Below are positions 60,008 to 64,000 of a stretch of 64,000 bases of DNA, one piece after another. Position 1 is the first letter of the stretch. Each line of letters starts with the position of its first letter. This DNA comes from Pseudomonas sp. 30_B. GTDB lineage: Bacteria; Pseudomonadota; Gammaproteobacteria; Pseudomonadales; Pseudomonadaceae. The notes under the pieces were generated by a model. The model was given only the letters and a program-made list of their open reading frames with translations, did not search any database and was not told the origin of the DNA. The translations under genes and the position numbers were made by a program. The stretch covers positions 1-64,000 of the forward strand of contig NZ_JAFGYY010000027.1 in NCBI RefSeq assembly GCF_017491605.1. Direction: 5' to 3'.

Positions 60008-60943
60008 ATGCCCGAGCTGATCCTGCACCATTACCCGACTTCGCCCTTCGCCGAAAAGGCGCGTCTGCTGCTGGGTTTCAAGCAGTTGTCCTGGCATTCG
60101 GTGACCATTCCGCCGCTGATGCCCAAGCCGGACCTGATGGCGCTCACCGGCGGCTACCGCCGGACCCCGGTGCTGCAGGTCGGCGCCGACATCTACTGCG
60201 ATACCGCCCTGATCGCCCGCCGCCTGGAGCAGGAAAAGGCCGTGCCTTCGCTGTTCCCCGAGGGCCAGGAGTTCACTGCCGCCAGCTTCGCCCAGTGGGC
60301 CGATTCGGTAATCTTCCAGCATGCCGTCAGCCTGGTGTTCCAGCCCGAATCCATCGCGGCGCGCTTCGGCAAGTTGCCGCCGGAGCTCCTCAAAGCCTTC
60401 ATCGCCGACCGCAGCCAACTGTTCAGCGGCGGCACCGCGAGCCGCCTGCCGGCCGAGCAGGCCCGGCACCAGTGGCCGGTGTTCATGGCGCGCATCGAAC
60501 AGCAGCTGGCGCGGGAGGAGGGCGACTTCCTGTTCGGCGAGCCGTCGATTGCCGACTTTGCCCTGGCCCACTGCCTGTGGTTCGTCAAAGGCACGTCGGT
60601 GACGGCGCCGCTGGTGGATGATTACCCGGCAGCCAGTGCCTGGCTCGGCCGCGTGCTCGGTTTCGGTCACGGCGCCCACAGCGAAATGAGTGCGGAGCAG
60701 GCGATCGCCATCGCCCGCGACAGCCAACCCGCCGCACTGCCGGACGATGATTTCGTCGATCCCAATGGCTTCACCGCCGGCCAGCGGGTGGTGATCGCCG
60801 CCACCGACTATGGTGTCGATCCGGTGGAGGGCGAACTGCTGCACGCGGGGCGCGAGAGCCTGATCCTGCGTCGCGAGGACCCGCGTGCCGGCAGCGTCCA
60901 CGTGCATTTCCCGCGTCTGGGTTTCAGCATCCGCCCGGCCTGA
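60008..60943 (+). CDS. Glutathione S-transferase-like protein
   Basis: A 311-aa protein with a GST N-terminal domain (ELILHHYPTSPFAEKARLLLGFKQLSWHSV; RRTPVLQVGADIYCDTALIARRLE) and a GST C-terminal domain (DFLFGEPSIADFALAHCLWF). About 80 extra residues at the C-terminus (NGFTAGQRVVIAATDYGVDPVEGELLHAGRESLIL split over two strands) are not part of a normal GST. The substrate is unknown. The ATG at 60008 immediately follows a GTG in frame. The 3' end overlaps the convergent DUF4344 gene by 20 bp. Confidence 0.9.
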   Translation: MPELILHHYPTSPFAEKARLLLGFKQLSWHSVTIPPLMPKPDLMALTGGYRRTPVLQVGADIYCDTALIARRLEQEKAVPSLFPEGQEFTAASFAQWADSVIFQHAVSLVFQPESIAARFGKLPPELLKAFIADRSQLFSGGTASRLPAEQARHQWPVFMARIEQQLAREEGDFLFGEPSIADFALAHCLWFVKGTSVTAPLVDDYPAASAWLGRVLGFGHGAHSEMSAEQAIAIARDSQPAALPDDDFVDPNGFTAGQRVVIAATDYGVDPVEGELLHAGRESLILRREDPRAGSVHVHFPRLGFSIRPA

Positions 60944-61790
60944 GTCCCGCTGGCCCAGGGCACTGCCGCGTCACCGGGGTGCGCAGGCGCGGCAGGTTCT
61001 CGGCCATGTCGCGAAAGTGCTGCAGGCGCTCGTAGCAGAGCGCCATTTCCCCGCCGTTGATGCTGTACCAGGCGTCAGGTGCGCCGCAGTTGATCAGTCG
61101 CAGGGTCAATGGACGGGGCGGGTGGAACTGTAGGAAGACCTCGTTCACCAGCGTCTGAAGGCGGTTTTCGTCTCGCAGCAGGTCGATCAACTGCTCGGTT
61201 TCCTCGCGATTGATCAGTGGCGGCTCGAACTCCAGGCGTGCTCCGGGATGTTGCCGTATCGCCTGGGTACGCCGGACGTGAAGCACCCAGTTCACGGCCT
61301 TGCTGGCCTGCTTGAATTCCTGGTCGCAATAGACGGCGCGCTCGTAGGGCAACCCCGTCAGCGGTGGCACCCAGTCCAGCCGGTTCATGTCGCTGCCGTA
61401 CAACAGGCAGGCGATGTTGTAGTAGCGCTGCTCGTCCAGCGGGTGGCTGTCCCAGGCCAGCACCTGGTCCGGCGGCGGCTTGGGCGTCTGCCATTCCAGG
61501 CGCCAGTAGTCGGCGATGTCCAGCAGGCGCGCATCGATCTCGTCCTGGGGCAATTTCGCGTAGAGGCGGAACAACAGGATGAAGCCGAGCTGGTCGGCGG
61601 CGTCCTCCTCGCGCCCCAGCACCGGCAGGTCGTATTCGGCAATCAGCATGTGTCCCATCTCGTGCATCACGCTGAATTCGGCGTTGGCCAGGACGAAGCG
61701 CGCGACGTTGGGCGACAGCGGCGGTACGGGATCGGCGCAGACCAGGCCGGCGCAGAGCAGGAACAGCACCGCGAGGTACGAGCAGTGCAT
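60924..61790 (-). CDS. DUF4344 family secreted metallopeptidase-like protein
   Basis: A 288-aa exported protein. The signal peptide MHCSYLAVLFLLCAGLVCA leads to a domain with the zinc-binding motif HEMGHML (HExxH) at about residue 42. DUF4344 proteins are predicted metallopeptidases with no known substrate. I start at 61790 because it begins the signal peptide, but in-frame starts up to 61874 exist and the ribosome site is unclear. Four or more cysteines are in the mature part. Its end overlaps the convergent GST-like gene. Confidence 0.8.
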   Translation of the reverse strand: MHCSYLAVLFLLCAGLVCADPVPPLSPNVARFVLANAEFSVMHEMGHMLIAEYDLPVLGREEDAADQLGFILLFRLYAKLPQDEIDARLLDIADYWRLEWQTPKPPPDQVLAWDSHPLDEQRYYNIACLLYGSDMNRLDWVPPLTGLPYERAVYCDQEFKQASKAVNWVLHVRRTQAIRQHPGARLEFEPPLINREETEQLIDLLRDENRLQTLVNEVFLQFHPPRPLTLRLINCGAPDAWYSINGGEMALCYERLQHFRDMAENLPRLRTPVTRQCPGPAGLRPGGC

Positions 61791-61956
61791 CCGGGAGCGC
61801 CCGGAGCGCGGAGCAGAAGCGGCGGTGAAAGCGTGGGCGGGCATGGCGGCCACCGCGAAAGTGAGGCGCCTCAATTGACTCTAGCAGTCGTGAGCGGGTG
61901 GTTTTTGGCGGTCCGTCGGAAGCGGCGTTTGCCTCAGCGCAGAAATCCCTGCCCAC

Positions 61957-61986
61957 AAAAAAGCCCATCGCGAGATGGGCTTTTTT
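61957..61986. terminator. Bidirectional terminator between DUF4344 and yejK
   Basis: A6-GCCCATC-GCGA-GATGGGC-T6 is a symmetric hairpin. It lies 14 bp after the yejK stop and serves as its terminator on the minus strand. Confidence 0.95.
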
Positions 61987-62000
61987 GTGGCTGGCGGCGA

Positions 62001-63008
62001 TCAGTTCTTCCGACGCTTGAGCTGGTCATGCAGCTGCGTCGGGAGGCCGCGAATGATCAGCATGTCGCGCTCCTCGTCGTACTCCACCTTGCTGCCCAGC
62101 AGGTGCGCCTCGAAGCTGATCGACAGCCCTTCGGCACGGCCGGTGAAGCGGCGGAACTGGTTGAGGGTGCGCTTGTCCGCCGGGATCTCCGGCGACAGGC
62201 CGTAGTCCTTGTTGCGGATGTAGTCGTAGAAGGCGCGCGGCGCCTGGTCGTCCATCAGCTCGGAGAGGGCGTCCAGGGCCATCGGCTCGCCGATCTTCGC
62301 CTGGCTGGTGGCGTAGTCCACCAGCACGTCGGTCTTCTCACGGGCCTGCTCTTCGGGCAGGTCCTCGCTCTCGACGAAATCGCTGAAGGCCTTGAGCAGC
62401 GTGCGGGTTTCGCTCGGCCCGTCGACGCCTTCGGTGCAGCCGATGAAGTCGCGGAAGTAGTCCGAGACCTTCTTGCCACCCTTGCCCTTGATGAAGGAGA
62501 TGTACTGCTTGGAGGTCTTGTTGTTGCGCCACTCGGAGATGTTGATCCGCGCCGCCATGTGCAGCTGGCCAAGGTCCAGGTGGCGCGACGGGGTGACTTC
62601 CAGCGACTCGGTCACCGCCACGCCTTCGCTGTGGTGCAGCAGGGCGATGGCGAGGTAGTCGGTCATGCCCTGCTGGTAATGGCAGAACAGCACGTGGCCG
62701 CCGGTGGAGAGATTGGACTCCTCCATCAGGCTCTTGAGGTGCTCCACCGCCTGTTTGGTGAAGGCGACGAAATCCTTGCCGTTGTCCAGGTACTCGGTCA
62801 GCCAACCGCTGAACGGGTAGGCGCCGGATTCCCCCTGGAACAGGCCCCAGGCCTTGTTCGGCTTGGCGTTGTAGCTTTCGTTGAGGTCGGCCATCAGGTT
62901 CTCGATGGCCTGGGAGTCGCCCAGTTCGGCTTCGCGCGCGTGCAGCGTCGCGGGGTTGCCGTCGGGCTTCTTGTCGATCAGGTGGACGATGGCGTGACGA
63001 ATCGGCAT
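62001..63008 (-). CDS. yejK: YejK/NdpA nucleoid-associated protein
   Basis: A 335-aa member of the NdpA family, proteins found with the bacterial nucleoid; the exact function is unknown. Characteristic stretches are MPIRHAIVHLIDKKPDG, GHVLFCHYQQGMTDYLAIALLHHSEGV, HLDLGQLHMAARINISEW and KYGL-like KDYGLSPEIPADKRTLNQFRRF. The length is typical. It is a single-gene unit with its own terminator. Confidence 0.94.
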   Translation of the reverse strand: MPIRHAIVHLIDKKPDGNPATLHAREAELGDSQAIENLMADLNESYNAKPNKAWGLFQGESGAYPFSGWLTEYLDNGKDFVAFTKQAVEHLKSLMEESNLSTGGHVLFCHYQQGMTDYLAIALLHHSEGVAVTESLEVTPSRHLDLGQLHMAARINISEWRNNKTSKQYISFIKGKGGKKVSDYFRDFIGCTEGVDGPSETRTLLKAFSDFVESEDLPEEQAREKTDVLVDYATSQAKIGEPMALDALSELMDDQAPRAFYDYIRNKDYGLSPEIPADKRTLNQFRRFTGRAEGLSISFEAHLLGSKVEYDEERDMLIIRGLPTQLHDQLKRRKN

Positions 63009-63120
63009 GGCGGACCTGGAGGTTCAGTGCCGGCCTCGCCGCATACGGGGCGGCGGGGGAGGCAGATGATTGGAAAACGCCAGAGTTTACCCGACCCGGC
63101 GGCACCTTGCTCGGCGCCGG

Positions 63121-64000
63121 TCACTCCGGGAGGCTGGCCTGCGTGTCGCGCTCGCGCCGGTTGCGACGTAGCTGGCGCAGGCGGCGGATCACATAGTTCA
63201 GGTGCAGGTGCAGTTCGTACAGCTCGTTGTAGTACGACAGCGGCACCTCGACCTTGGCCAGCTCTGCCTCCAGTTGTTCCAGGCGCTCGATCTCGGTGCT
63301 CAGTTCGGCGCTGCCGGCGCGTTCGTCCAGGCGCCGGTCGATCTCACGCAGGTAGCGATACCAGCGGTAGATGCGCGCGCGGATGCGCCAGCGGTACAGC
63401 GGCCCGATGGACTTGAGCAGCGGGAAGAGGATGGCGATGAAGGGGATCAGCAGGATGATGTAACGGTCCGCCAGCGATGCGATGCGGAATGGCAGGAAGC
63501 GCTGCAGCAGCGGCGGGCCGCTCTTGTAATAGCGCTCGGCGTCGCCCTGCAGGGCCAGGGTTCGCGGTTCCGCGCTGGGGAAGGCGCCGGCCGGGTCGAG
63601 CAGGGTGCCTTTGCGCATCACCCGGCGCGCGGCTTCCAGGATCAGCGGGGTGAGCGCTGGATGGAAGTTGTCGTTGATCACCAGGGTCGCTACCGGCGAC
63701 AGCGTGGCCATGTCTTCTTCCGGGACGTTCTGCGCCAGGTTCAGCAGGCCCTCGCTGACCTCCACCCGCTTGAGGAAGGGAATCCGCGCCTCGTAGGCAT
63801 GGGCACGGCGAAAGCCGGCCAGCTTCAACTCCGGGCTGGCGGCCAGGCGCTGGATCAGCGGGTTCTCCGCCGGGCCGACGAAGAAGGCCGCGTCCAGTGT
63901 GCCGGCCAGCAGTTCGTTAGCCACGGTGTTGCCGCCACGGGCCTGCCAGTTCGGCGGCAGGTGTTCGGTGGAAATGTCGTTGGCCTTGAGGATGGCTTCG
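63121..64000 (-). CDS. TAXI-type TRAP transporter solute-binding protein, 5' end cut by window edge
   Basis: A partial gene; the reading frame stays open to the last base (…ILKANDISTEHLPPNWQARGGNTVANELLAGTLDAAFFV, in segments), about 292 aa shown. The TAXI solute-binding fold is recognisable from ANELLAGTLDAAFFVGPAENPLIQRL and ALTPLILEAARRVM. Unlike simple binding proteins it continues into a transmembrane segment (YIILLIPFIAILFPLLKSI) and a charged, probably coiled-coil cytoplasmic tail (EIERLEQLEAELAKVEV; RRLRQLRRNRRERD). Canonical TRAP permease genes are not in the window. Confidence 0.82.
   Translation of the reverse strand, partial: EAILKANDISTEHLPPNWQARGGNTVANELLAGTLDAAFFVGPAENPLIQRLAASPELKLAGFRRAHAYEARIPFLKRVEVSEGLLNLAQNVPEEDMATLSPVATLVINDNFHPALTPLILEAARRVMRKGTLLDPAGAFPSAEPRTLALQGDAERYYKSGPPLLQRFLPFRIASLADRYIILLIPFIAILFPLLKSIGPLYRWRIRARIYRWYRYLREIDRRLDERAGSAELSTEIERLEQLEAELAKVEVPLSYYNELYELHLHLNYVIRRLRQLRRNRRERDTQASLPE

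Overview
The window is high-GC chromosomal DNA from a Pseudomonas of the P. aeruginosa lineage. The support is a complete 12-gene alginate operon in P. aeruginosa order, a narXL/narK1K2GHJI respiratory nitrate reductase locus, a dauBAR D-arginine catabolic operon, a phosphatidylcholine synthase, and many short Pseudomonas-type intergenic palindromes. No prophage, insertion sequence, tRNA, rRNA or CRISPR array was seen. The species cannot be named from the sequence alone.

Region 1 (1-18600, minus strand) is algD-alg8-alg44-algK-algE-algG-algX-algL-algI-algJ-algF-algA. It makes GDP-mannuronic acid (AlgA, AlgD), polymerises it under c-di-GMP control (Alg8, Alg44), then acetylates, epimerises, trims and exports it (AlgI/J/F/X, AlgG, AlgL, AlgK/E). 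Upstream of algD are a recognisable AlgU-type promoter and a perfect AlgR box about 390 bp upstream. Three operon junctions are unusual: algD-alg8 carries a 16-bp-stem hairpin and a nested palindrome, algL-algI is spread by repeats, and algE-algG is spaced by about 160 bp.

Region 2 (18600-24750) holds yaaA, a PIN-PhoH ATPase, and the molybdenum cofactor genes moaC-moaD-moaE, moaB and moeA. Region 3 (25000-39300) holds narLX (minus strand) diverging from narK1-narK2-narG-narH-narJ-narI, a NifM-like PpiC isomerase and moaA. The intergenic region has a 7-2-7 NarL site and an ANR/FNR box. Cofactor synthesis therefore flanks the molybdoenzyme it serves.

Region 4 (39300-44500) is D-arginine metabolism: a periplasmic amino-acid-binding protein (plus strand) and dauB-dauA-dauR (minus strand), separated by a repeat-rich stretch containing a hexanucleotide tandem array. 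Region 5 (44500-51500, minus strand) holds a chemoreceptor, a DEAD-box helicase with a long basic N-terminal extension, an M19 dipeptidase, a CRP-fold/GGDEF protein and a carboxylesterase. Region 6 (51500-56250) is an aapJQMP-type polar amino acid ABC transporter. Region 7 (56250-64000) holds pcs, a GlxA-type regulator diverging from a SnoaL-like protein, two glutathione transferase-like proteins, a GIY-YIG protein, a DUF4344 protein, the nucleoid-associated protein YejK, and a TAXI-type TRAP solute-binding protein cut by the window edge.

I found no obviously new multi-gene system. The most notable observations are structured intergenic DNA (algD-alg8 junction, a candidate minus-strand small RNA after moaA, a 19-bp inverted repeat before aapJ, a G-quadruplex motif between yaaA and phoH) and an active-site substitution in DauA.
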